Assembly: GCA_965261645.1 (NCBI GenBank) | Contig: CBDHDJ010000004.1 | Location: forward strand, 2,046,001 to 2,110,000 | DNA from: CBDHDJ01 sp965261645 | Lineage (GTDB): Bacteria > Pseudomonadota > Alphaproteobacteria > SHVV01 | Reading direction: 5' to 3' | DNA length: 64,000 nt | Part shown: positions 9,420-17,898 of the stretch, piece after piece | How the letters are laid out: the number at the start of each line of letters is the position of its first letter | Position numbering within the stretch: the first letter of the stretch is position 1 | Made by a program: the position numbers and the translations under genes | The notes under the pieces: model-generated | The model's database searches: none | Told to the model about the DNA's origin: nothing | What the model saw: only the letters and a program-made list of their open reading frames with translations

Positions 9420-10619
9420 ATGGCGCAACGTCACGCGGAGATCGCCGGTGCCGGCTTTGCCGGCCTGACTGTAGCGGCCGCACTCGCCCAGCGCGGCTGG
9501 TCGGTGCGGGTGCACGAGCGCGCGGCCGAGGCGCGCGAGTTTGGCGCCGGAATCTGGACCTGGGAGAACGGCGTTCGCGTGCTCAACGCGATTGGCGCGG
9601 CCAACGAGGCGTTCGAAGGGGCGCTCCGCATTCCCTCATGGGAGAGCCGCAACAAACAGGGCCAGCGCGTCAATTATTTCGAGTTCGGCACCCATGAAAC
9701 CGGCGGGCGCATCTTCTGCGTGACGCGCCGCCATTTGCACGGCGCGGTGCTCAACGCTGCGCTGCGATCGGGCGTCGAGGTCGTCACCAGCTCCATGGTG
9801 GTGGGCGCCACGCCGGAGGGCAAGCTCCTCATCGAAGGCGGTAAGAACTACAAGGCGGACCTCGTGATCGCCGCCGACGGCGTTAGCTCGGGCGTCCGCG
9901 ATTCGCTGGGGCTGCTCAAGCACCGGCGGCGCCATACCAGCGGCGCCATCCGCGTCAACGTCGATCGCAGACCGGAAGAGGTGGATCACCCGAAGTGGGG
10001 CCGGATCATCGATTTTTGGAACGGCATCCGCCGCGTTGTCTTCACGCCCTGCAGCGAGGATGTGCTCTATATTGGCTTCTGCGGCCTGGCTGCCGACGAG
10101 GAAGGCTTCCGCATCCCTGTCAACAAGAAGGCATGGAGCGAATCCTTCCCCGATCTGGCCGAGTTCTTCGAGCGCATCCCGGAGAGCGGCCCGGATGCCG
10201 GGCGCTGGGATCATTTCGAGACGCTGTGGCTGCACCGCTGGTCGAAGGGGCGCTGTGCCATCATCGGCGATGCCGCCCACGCTATGTTGCCGGGTCTCGG
10301 CCAGGGCTGCGGCACCGCACTCCAGAACGCCCTGAGCCTCGCCACCTGCCTCGACGAGCACAAGACCATGGAGGAGGCCTTCGCCGCCTGGGAGCAGCGC
10401 GAACGGGCGGTGACCGAACATACCCAGCTCTGGTCCTGGACTTCGTGGCCGCCCATGCGCATCCCCGAACCCATTATCCGGTTTGCCTACGGCCTGCCCA
10501 TCGTCAAGCCGTGGGCCGCGAAGAACCGCGCCAAGCCGTCGCTCTACACGCCGCACGGCACCGAAGGTGATGAACGCTGGCTGCCCAAAGAGATGCGCGC
10601 CCAGGCGGCGGCGAGCTAA
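9420..10619 (+). CDS. FAD-dependent aromatic monooxygenase (salicylate/6-hydroxynicotinate hydroxylase type)
   Basis: A 399-residue class A flavoprotein monooxygenase. The N-terminal Rossmann motif is GAGFAGLTVAAAL (around residues 9-21), the middle DG motif is AADGVSSGVRDSLG, and the C-terminal GD motif is IIGDAAHAMLPGLGQG. These bind FAD and NAD(P)H. The frame is open from a GTG at 9318, but the ATG at 9420 puts the dinucleotide fold at the usual position near the N terminus and has a purine-rich site (GGGAGG, AGGGGG) upstream, so I chose it. Such enzymes hydroxylate phenolic or hydroxy-heterocyclic rings, which fits the surrounding Rieske and molybdenum hydroxylases. The exact substrate is unknown. 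Confidence 0.87.
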   Translation: MAQRHAEIAGAGFAGLTVAAALAQRGWSVRVHERAAEAREFGAGIWTWENGVRVLNAIGAANEAFEGALRIPSWESRNKQGQRVNYFEFGTHETGGRIFCVTRRHLHGAVLNAALRSGVEVVTSSMVVGATPEGKLLIEGGKNYKADLVIAADGVSSGVRDSLGLLKHRRRHTSGAIRVNVDRRPEEVDHPKWGRIIDFWNGIRRVVFTPCSEDVLYIGFCGLAADEEGFRIPVNKKAWSESFPDLAEFFERIPESGPDAGRWDHFETLWLHRWSKGRCAIIGDAAHAMLPGLGQGCGTALQNALSLATCLDEHKTMEEAFAAWEQRERAVTEHTQLWSWTSWPPMRIPEPIIRFAYGLPIVKPWAAKNRAKPSLYTPHGTEGDERWLPKEMRAQAAAS

Positions 10620-10671
10620 GCCCAAGCCCAACCCCAACCAAGCACGGCCTACACGCGCCCGCGCGCGTGGC

Positions 10672-12894
10672 TCAAATGCCCAGGCTTTCGCTTGCCTCGG
10701 CAGGCAGGTCGCTGTTCACCGTGCCCCGCCATTCCGGCAGCTCGAAGTAGAATGACGTCCCCTCGCCCAACGCAGTCCTGAAATCGATGCGCCCGCCCAG
10801 TTGCTCCATGATCTGCCGGCAGATCGCCAACCCAAGGCCGGTTCCGCCTTTGCGGCGCCTGTCCGACGAATCGGCTTGGGCGAACTTCTCGAATATGTGG
10901 GTGCGAAATTTTGGCGGAATGCCGAGGCCGTTGTCGGTCACGGTGACTCGGATCTGTTCATTCCGGCGGGTGATGGTGATCGCTACCTGATCCCCCGTGG
11001 GCGAGAATTTGGCGGCGTTGGAAAGAAGTTTGGTGAGGACCTGGAGCAGGCGGTCGCTGTCCGCCCGGACGGTGGCGCCGGCTGCCCGATCCTCGACGGT
11101 GAAGAAGACATCAAACTGGCTGGCGAAGGCCTCGTTGGCTTCGATCGACTGTGTGACGAGCGTGCCAATGTCGAGGACGCCGATGTGATAGTCCATTCGT
11201 CCGGATTCGATCTTCTCGATGTCGAGGATGTCGTTGATGAGCCGGATCAAGCGATCGCAATTGCTGCGCGCGATCCCGACGAGCTCATTCGCCTTTTCAG
11301 AAGCGCCCCGGTAACGCCTTCGGCCAGCAATCCGAGAGAGCCGTTGATCGAGGTCAGCGGAGTGCGCAGCTCGTGACTCACCGTCGAAATGAACTCGTCC
11401 TTCAACTGCAAGACCTCTTTGCGCTCGGTGATGTCGTGGGCGGCGGCGTAGATCAACTGGATCTCGGGGTTGGCAGTTGCATGCCACGTCAGCCAACGGT
11501 AGTTGCCATCCTGACACCGGTAGCGGTTTTCGAACTGCACCGTGACGTGTTCCCCTACCGCCAGCTTTTGCATCTCCAGCTCGGTTGCTTGACGATCATC
11601 GGGGTGGACGAATTCGAGGTAGGGCCGGGTAGCCAGCTCTTTCGCCGAGTAACCGAATTTGTTCTGCCAGGCCGGGTTCAGCTTCCGGAAGTACCCGGTG
11701 AAGTCGGCGATGCAGAGCAATTCGAGCGAGACATCGAAGAATCCCTTCAGTTGCTCTGGCGGTCTTTGTCAGCTCTTTCGTTCGCTGCTCGACAAGCCGT
11801 TCGACGCTGCGGGTACGGTTCCCGCTGAGCAGCAAATAGGCCGCCAACAAAACGGTAAACGCCATCCCGCCGGCCAGGAACCCCCAGGGTTCCCAGTTCG
11901 ATAAATCGCTCAGAACCGCGCCGTTCGTCCAAGCCTCCATCGTCCAGGTTCGTCCGCCGACATCGAGCGAGCGGGTGAGAAGCGGATGGTCGAAATTGAC
12001 GTCCTCGTCGGACTCAAGCTTGAAGTTTGCGGATGCCAGCGACAGGTGCGAGTGGGAGCGGTAGAGAAGCCGCCGGAGCTCCGGGTTGGTATCGTCATAC
12101 ACGTGGATGTCGAGCCCTTCGCTGCCGCCTGGCTGCTGGTCGAAGCGACCCACAAAAGCCTGGTTCATCATGTCGCCGATGCGAAAGACGGCGAGGGCGA
12201 ATCCCGCCAAATTCTCACGCCGTTGCTCCGTGGTCCCGTGGGGATGCCCTTTTTGGTATACCGGCGCAAAGATCAGAAGTCCCAGTTTGATCCCCTCATC
12301 CTGCACCAGTTTTATTGCGCTGCTGGCCACCATGGCGCCACTGTCGCGCTCTGTCTCCAGCGTTTCACTGCGGGCGGCGTTGGAGGCGAGGTCGAAACCC
12401 AACGCGGCTTCGTTCCCCGTGTAGGGCTCGACGTAGTAGACCGGGAAATATTCGTCCCGCCCGCCGGCTGGGACCAACTGGTGCCCCGGCGTCCGTTCCG
12501 TGATCTAAAAGCCGGGGAACTCATCCTCGCGCGCGGCCTTTTCATAGTCGGCGCGCTCGGCCGCTGGAACGCGCGCTACCCACTCGAGGGCCTGAATGCT
12601 CGGGTAACGCTCCAACGCAGAGCGCACGAAGGTGCGGAACTCCTGCCGGTCGACAAAATTGGAGCCTTCGTAGAAGGCGACGATCGAGCGCAGGACTTCC
12701 TTGTTGCTTTCGATACGCCGTTCGACCAGATGAACGCGGCTGGACACGACTTCCTTGAGGCGGGCTTCGATACGGTCGATCTCGTGGACTTTGGCGAGGT
12801 GAAACGCCATGGCCGAGAGGGCGCAACCCATGATCACGGCCAAGATCACCGGTACATGGCGAAGAACGGGATTTTGCCTGAAGCGTGGCATCAC
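10672..12894 (-). pseudogene. Decayed membrane sensor histidine kinase (CHASE-PAS-HisKA-HATPase)
   Basis: Reading from 12894 down: an N-terminal membrane helix, a periplasmic CHASE-type domain, a second helix (GFLAGGMAFTVLLAAYLLL), a PAS fold (FRKLNPAWQNKFGYS), a HisKA box with the phospho-acceptor in TVSHELRTPL, and an ATPase domain with LLSNAAKFSPTG, DNGLGIPPKF and GGTGLGLAICRQI. Three lesions break it: an in-frame TAG at 12505-12507 where the family usually has Gln or Arg, an extra base near 11756, and a missing base near 11305. Different kinds of lesion in one gene point to real decay. No response regulator is adjacent. It probably once sensed a ligand through CHASE and regulated nearby catabolic genes, which is inference. 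Confidence 0.82.
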
Positions 12895-13120
12895 GGCGCC
12901 GAGTGTGACGGCAACCGGTTAGGGTTTGATTACCCCCAATGCGGGGGTCCGTTACCGATCGGTAAACGAGGATTCGATGCGCGCGGGCGAGGCCCGATTG
13001 AAGCTCCCCGGCCAGAAGATCGGCGCCGGTTCAGGCGCCCGCCCCTGATCGCCGCGTTCTTGCTCCGGGCGGAGGGTGCTTTCCACTACGCCCTTGGTGG
13101 CCGCCCCCGCCGACGGCGGA

Positions 13121-15451
13121 TCAGGGCTTTGCGGCGCTTTGAATCGCGCGCCACACGCGTTCGGGCGTGGCCGGCATCTTGAGATGCGTGATACCGAGCT
13201 CGCCCAGCGCATCGAGGATGGCGTTGATGACCGCGGGCGGCGCTCCCACGGCGCCCGCCTCGCCCGCGCCCTTGACGCCGAGCGGGTTGGTGGTGCACGG
13301 GATCTCGTTCCACTTGATGGTCATCGCCGGCAGATCGTCGGCGCGTGGCACGCTGTAGTCCATCAAGCTGCCGGTGAGCAACTGACCCGATTCCGCATCG
13401 TAGACTGTGTCCTCCATGACCGACTGGCCGATGCCCTGGACGACGCCGCCATGAACCTGACCCGCGATCAGCAGTGGGTTGACCACCACGCCGAAATCAT
13501 CGACGACAACGTAATCGACGAGCTCGCATGCCCCGGATTCGGGATCGATCTCGAGCTCGCAGATATGGCAGCCATTGGGATAGGTCGAGGCTTCCGGCGT
13601 GAACTCGGCCACGCCGGCAAGGGCATCGGATGGATTCCCGCCGTCCCGCCGCCGGGCTTCGCCGGCAATGTCGAAGAGGCTCAGCGAACGGTCGGTGCCG
13701 GCGACGGTGAATCGCCCCTCGGCGAACTCGAGATCTTGAGGCGCGACTTCGAGGCGCTCAGCCGCAAGGTCGCGACTCTTGGCGAGCAGATCATCGCTCG
13801 CCTGATCCACCGCCGGGCCAGCCGTCGCCATCGTGCGCGAGCCCCCGGTCATGCTGCCGACGGTGATTTCTGCCGTGTCGCCCTGGCGCACGTTGATGCG
13901 TTCCATAGGTAGCTCGAGCCGCCCGGCGATAACCTGGGCGAGACAGGTTTCGTGGCCCTGGCCGGTCGCCTGGCCGCCGATCAACAGGGTCACCGTGTCG
14001 TCCTCCTCGGGTCGAATCACAGCCTCATCGCCGCCCATGTCGGGTCCGCCACAGGCTTCAACATAGTAGGCCATGCCGATGCCGCGGAGCCGGTCCCGCC
14101 CCTTGGCTTCGTTACGTCGCGCCGAAAAGTCGTCCCAGCCGATCAACTCCATGGCTCCATCCATGTTGCGTGCGAACTCGCCGCTGTCGTAGGTGACGTC
14201 GAGCGCCGTCGTATAAGGCATCGCATCGCTGGCGATGAAGTTGCGCCGGCGTAACTCGCAGGGATCAACGTCGAGCCGGCGCGCCGCCTCGTCGACCAGC
14301 CGCTCGGTGATATAGATCGCTTCGGCCGCACCGACGCCGCGATAGGCGTCCACCGGTACGGTGTGCGTGAACACGCCTTTCACCGCGAAGTGGGCGGCCG
14401 GGATGGCATAAACGTTCGTGATGTGACCCGCAGCGACGAAGGTCGGCATCATCCCGGCCGCGGTCGACAGATAGCCGCCCATATTGGCGTTGGTGTCTAC
14501 TTTGAGGCCGAGAAAGTGCCCGTCCGCGTCGAGGGCCAGCGCCGCGTGGCTGGCATAGTCGCGACCCTGGGCATCGCCGGTGAACGATTGACTTCGGTCG
14601 CCGGTCCATTTGACTGGACGGCCGATTTTCCGGGACGCCCACATGGTGAGCGGATATTCGGGGTAGAGATAGCCCTTGGAGCCGAAGCTGCCACCGACAT
14701 CCGGCGTGACGACGCGGATCTTCTCCGCCTCCACATGGAACACCTCGCCCGCGAGCATGTCGCGGAGAAAGTGGGCGCCCTGGGAGGTGGCATAGAGCGT
14801 GTAGCTCTCTTCTTTCGAATCGTAAAGGCCGATCGCCGCGCGCGGCTCGATGGAGTTGGGCACCAGCCGGTTGTTGAAGAGATCAAGCTCCACGACATGG
14901 GCGGCACCGGCGAAAGCGTCCTCGGTGGCGGCGGCGTCTCCCAGCTCCCAATCGAAGCTGGTGTTGTTGGGCTGGTCATCCCAAACCTGCGCGACGTCGG
15001 CCTGGGTGGCCTTGGCCGTGTCGATGACGACGGCGAGGGCCTCGTAACTCACCTCGATCATCTCGGCGGCATCGCGAGCCTGTGCATAAGTGTCGGCCAC
15101 GACAAACGCGACCGCGTCACCGACATGGCGGACGCGCTCGCGCGCCAGCACCGAGTGGGGCGGCACGGTGTTTTCGCTGCCGTCGCGGTTGGCGACGAGA
15201 CCGTAAGAGGGAAGAACGCCAACGCCGTCGGCATCCGCATCGGCTGCGGTGAGCACGCAAAGGACACCCGCGCAGGCTTGCGCGTCCTTAACGTCAATGC
15301 CGCGGAGCGCCGCATGGGCGTGGGGCGAGCGGAGGACATAGGCGTACGCTTGATCGGGCAAACTGATGTCGTCGGTATAGCGGCCCGTGCCGGTAAGAAA
15401 TCGCCTATCCTCATTGCGCCTGACCGGTTGCCCGATACCGCATTTCTTCAT
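13121..15451 (-). CDS. Molybdenum hydroxylase large subunit, paralogue A
   Basis: A 776-residue full-length molybdopterin-binding subunit of the xanthine dehydrogenase/CoxL family. The N terminus (GIGQPVRRNEDRRFLTG) and fold order (Ald_Xan_dh_C, then two MoCo-binding halves) are standard, and the catalytic glutamate segment GVKGAGEAG is kept near the C terminus. It is odd at the active-site loop: paralogues have DAYRGAGRPE, but this one has DAYRGVGAAE, so the conserved arginine is replaced by alanine. It is the last gene of a minus-strand run of three such subunits behind two triple-RidA genes, 33 bases after its neighbour. No small or medium subunit is nearby. The substrate is unknown. Confidence 0.9.
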   Translation of the reverse strand: MKKCGIGQPVRRNEDRRFLTGTGRYTDDISLPDQAYAYVLRSPHAHAALRGIDVKDAQACAGVLCVLTAADADADGVGVLPSYGLVANRDGSENTVPPHSVLARERVRHVGDAVAFVVADTYAQARDAAEMIEVSYEALAVVIDTAKATQADVAQVWDDQPNNTSFDWELGDAAATEDAFAGAAHVVELDLFNNRLVPNSIEPRAAIGLYDSKEESYTLYATSQGAHFLRDMLAGEVFHVEAEKIRVVTPDVGGSFGSKGYLYPEYPLTMWASRKIGRPVKWTGDRSQSFTGDAQGRDYASHAALALDADGHFLGLKVDTNANMGGYLSTAAGMMPTFVAAGHITNVYAIPAAHFAVKGVFTHTVPVDAYRGVGAAEAIYITERLVDEAARRLDVDPCELRRRNFIASDAMPYTTALDVTYDSGEFARNMDGAMELIGWDDFSARRNEAKGRDRLRGIGMAYYVEACGGPDMGGDEAVIRPEEDDTVTLLIGGQATGQGHETCLAQVIAGRLELPMERINVRQGDTAEITVGSMTGGSRTMATAGPAVDQASDDLLAKSRDLAAERLEVAPQDLEFAEGRFTVAGTDRSLSLFDIAGEARRRDGGNPSDALAGVAEFTPEASTYPNGCHICELEIDPESGACELVDYVVVDDFGVVVNPLLIAGQVHGGVVQGIGQSVMEDTVYDAESGQLLTGSLMDYSVPRADDLPAMTIKWNEIPCTTNPLGVKGAGEAGAVGAPPAVINAILDALGELGITHLKMPATPERVWRAIQSAAKP

Positions 15452-15484
15452 GCGCTCGCTCCCTCAATCGCGCCGCTCGGCGCG

Positions 15485-17809
15485 TCAGCCGCTGGTGCCG
15501 TGAATGGCCTGCCAAATGGTCTCGGGCGTGGCCGGCATGTCGATGTGGGTCACGCCGAATTCGGACAATGCGTCCACGATCGCATTGATGATCGCCGGTG
15601 CCGCGCCCACCGTGCCGGCCTCGCCGGCGCCCTTGACGCCAAGCGGGTTGGTGGTGCACGGGATCTCGTTCCACTTGGTCGAGAGCGGCGGAAAATCCGA
15701 CGCGCGCGGCATGCCGTAATCCATGAAGCTCCCGGTCAAAAGTTGGCCGGACTCTTCGTCGTAGATGGCATCCTCCATCAGCGCCTGGCCGGCGCCTTGC
15801 GCGATGCCGCCATGGACCTGGCCGGCGATGAGCAAGGGGTTGATGACCTTGCCGAAATCATCGACCACCGTGTAGGCGACAAGCACGATCGCGCCAGTGT
15901 CCGGGTCGATCTCGACTTCAACGATGTGACAACCATTGGGGTAGGTCGGGGCCTCCGGCTGGTACTCGCCCGCACCCTTCAACCCGTTGGTTTCGCCGCT
16001 TCGTTCGCGCGCCGCGGCACCGACATCGAACAAGCTCTTCCAACGGTCGGTGCCCGCCACCGTAAACCGGCCGTCGGCGAATTCGATGTCGCTGCCCGAC
16101 ACCTCCAGGAGTTCGGCGGCGATAGCCCGACCGTTGTCAATGACGTCTTTCACCGCCCTGGTGACGGCAGCGCCGCCTGCAACCATGGAGCGCGAGCCCC
16201 CTGTGCCGCCCCCCCGCGCGATTTCGGCCGTGTCACCCTGGCGCATGTTGATCTGGTCGAACGGGACGCCGAGCCCTTCGGCCACGAGTTGAGCGAAGCA
16301 GGTCTCGTGGCCCTGTCCACTTGCCTGGGTGCCGATCAAGAGCGTCACGGTTTCGTCATCCTCGACGCGGAGGGTGGCGTTCTCCGGGCCGAGTGAGGGC
16401 GAGGCGCTGGCCTCGACGTAGTAGGCGATGCCGATGCCGCGCCGCTTGCCGCGCTGACGGGCGGCATCGCGACGCTTGTCAAACCCGCCCATGTCGGCGA
16501 TGTCGCGCGCCTCGGCCATGTTGCGGCCGAACTCACCGCTGTCGTAGGTGCCGCCAAACGCCGTGGTGAAGGGCATGGCCTCGGGCGCGATGAAATTGCG
16601 CTGGCGCAGCTCGAGCGGATCGAAGCCGAGCTCCCGCGCCGCCTTGTCGATCAGGCGCTCGATCAGATAGCTCGCCTCGGGCCGGCCGGCGCCGCGATAC
16701 GCATCGACTGGAATGGTGTGGGTGAACACGCCCTTGACCACTTGATACGCCGCCGGAATCGCGTAGACCCCGCCTTGAACCCCCTTGCACGCATCCGTCG
16801 GCACGACCGTGGCGAAATTCGAGAGATACGAGCCCAGATTGGCGATCGTGCTGATGCGGTAGCCGAGAATCTTGCCCTCGGAATCAAAGGCGAGCTCAGC
16901 CGCCGTGACGTGGTCGCGGCCTTGGGCGTCGCTGATGAAGGACTGGCTTCGGTCGCCGGTCCATCTCACGGGTCGGCCAATCTTTTTTGACGCCCACAGA
17001 ATCAGCGGATACTCGGCGTAAAGATAGAGCTTCATGCCGAAGCCGCCACCGACATCAAGGGTCACGACGCGCACCTTCTCCCGCGGCACCTGCAGCACGC
17101 TCGTCGCGAGCATATTCTGAATGTAATGCACGCCCTGGGAGACGGTGTGGATCGTGTAGCTCTCGTCGGCCGCGTCGTAGGCGCCGATCGCCGCGCGCGG
17201 CTCCATGGCGTTGGCGACAACCCGATTGTTGATGAGCTCGATCCCAACGACATGCGCCGCACCGGCAAACGCCTGGTCGGTCGCGTCTTTGTCGCCGGTC
17301 TCCCAGTCGAAACAGATGTTGTTCGCGGCATCGTCCCACACCAGCGGCGCGCCGGGCCCGATCGCCTTGGCGGTGTCGGTGATCGATGGCAGGGGCGCGT
17401 AATCGACCGCGATGAGCTCCGCCGCGTCGCGCGCCTGGTTAGCCGTCTCCGCGACCACCAATGCGACCTCATCACCGACGTGGCGCACCCGGTCCCGTAC
17501 CAGCGGCCAATGAGGCGGCGCGTGAGACTTGCTGCCGTCGCGATTGTCGAGCTGAACAAAGGAGGGATTGCTTCCCAGGCCATCGGCTTCGGCGTCGGCG
17601 CCGGTGAGCACGCACAGCACGCCGGGCACCGCCTTCGCCGCACTGGTATCGATGCCGCGGATCGCCGCGTGAGCGTGGGGTGAACGGAGGACAAAGGCAT
17701 ACGCCTGGTCCGGCAGGTTCAAGTCGTCGGTGTACTGGCCCTGCCCCGTGAGCAGGCGCTGGTCTTCCTTGCGCGTGACCGGCTGACCGGCACCGAACTT
17801 CATCACCAC
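15485..17809 (-). CDS. Molybdenum hydroxylase large subunit, paralogue B
   Basis: A 774-residue protein, collinear with paralogues A and C on either side. It starts MVMKFGAGQPVTRKEDQRLLTG, has the active-site loop DAYRGAGRPE and the catalytic glutamate in GVKGAGEAG. A glycine-rich cofactor loop (GTQASGQGHET) lies in the C-terminal half. It is the middle of three tandem copies in one probable operon (89 bases after C, 33 before A). Members work as heterotrimers with an FAD subunit and a 2Fe-2S subunit, and neither is encoded in the window, so partners must come from elsewhere. Hydroxylation of an N-heterocycle or aldehyde is the family-level expectation. Confidence 0.92.
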   Translation of the reverse strand: MVMKFGAGQPVTRKEDQRLLTGQGQYTDDLNLPDQAYAFVLRSPHAHAAIRGIDTSAAKAVPGVLCVLTGADAEADGLGSNPSFVQLDNRDGSKSHAPPHWPLVRDRVRHVGDEVALVVAETANQARDAAELIAVDYAPLPSITDTAKAIGPGAPLVWDDAANNICFDWETGDKDATDQAFAGAAHVVGIELINNRVVANAMEPRAAIGAYDAADESYTIHTVSQGVHYIQNMLATSVLQVPREKVRVVTLDVGGGFGMKLYLYAEYPLILWASKKIGRPVRWTGDRSQSFISDAQGRDHVTAAELAFDSEGKILGYRISTIANLGSYLSNFATVVPTDACKGVQGGVYAIPAAYQVVKGVFTHTIPVDAYRGAGRPEASYLIERLIDKAARELGFDPLELRQRNFIAPEAMPFTTAFGGTYDSGEFGRNMAEARDIADMGGFDKRRDAARQRGKRRGIGIAYYVEASASPSLGPENATLRVEDDETVTLLIGTQASGQGHETCFAQLVAEGLGVPFDQINMRQGDTAEIARGGGTGGSRSMVAGGAAVTRAVKDVIDNGRAIAAELLEVSGSDIEFADGRFTVAGTDRWKSLFDVGAAARERSGETNGLKGAGEYQPEAPTYPNGCHIVEVEIDPDTGAIVLVAYTVVDDFGKVINPLLIAGQVHGGIAQGAGQALMEDAIYDEESGQLLTGSFMDYGMPRASDFPPLSTKWNEIPCTTNPLGVKGAGEAGTVGAAPAIINAIVDALSEFGVTHIDMPATPETIWQAIHGTSG

Positions 17810-17898
17810 GTCGGATCCTCCCTGTACCTCACGGTGTCGCGCTGGGTGGCTCTTGCCCGTTCAGCCTATGATGACCGTGCGCCGTTGGCGGAACAATA

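Noticed and set aside
14363..16396. Long open frame (677 codons) on the plus strand
   Set aside because: It runs antisense to two molybdenum hydroxylase genes with clear motifs, and its composition is that of a high-GC shadow frame. The same holds for other long antisense frames, such as 17917-19683, 238-1623, 55776-57206 and 57451-59061.
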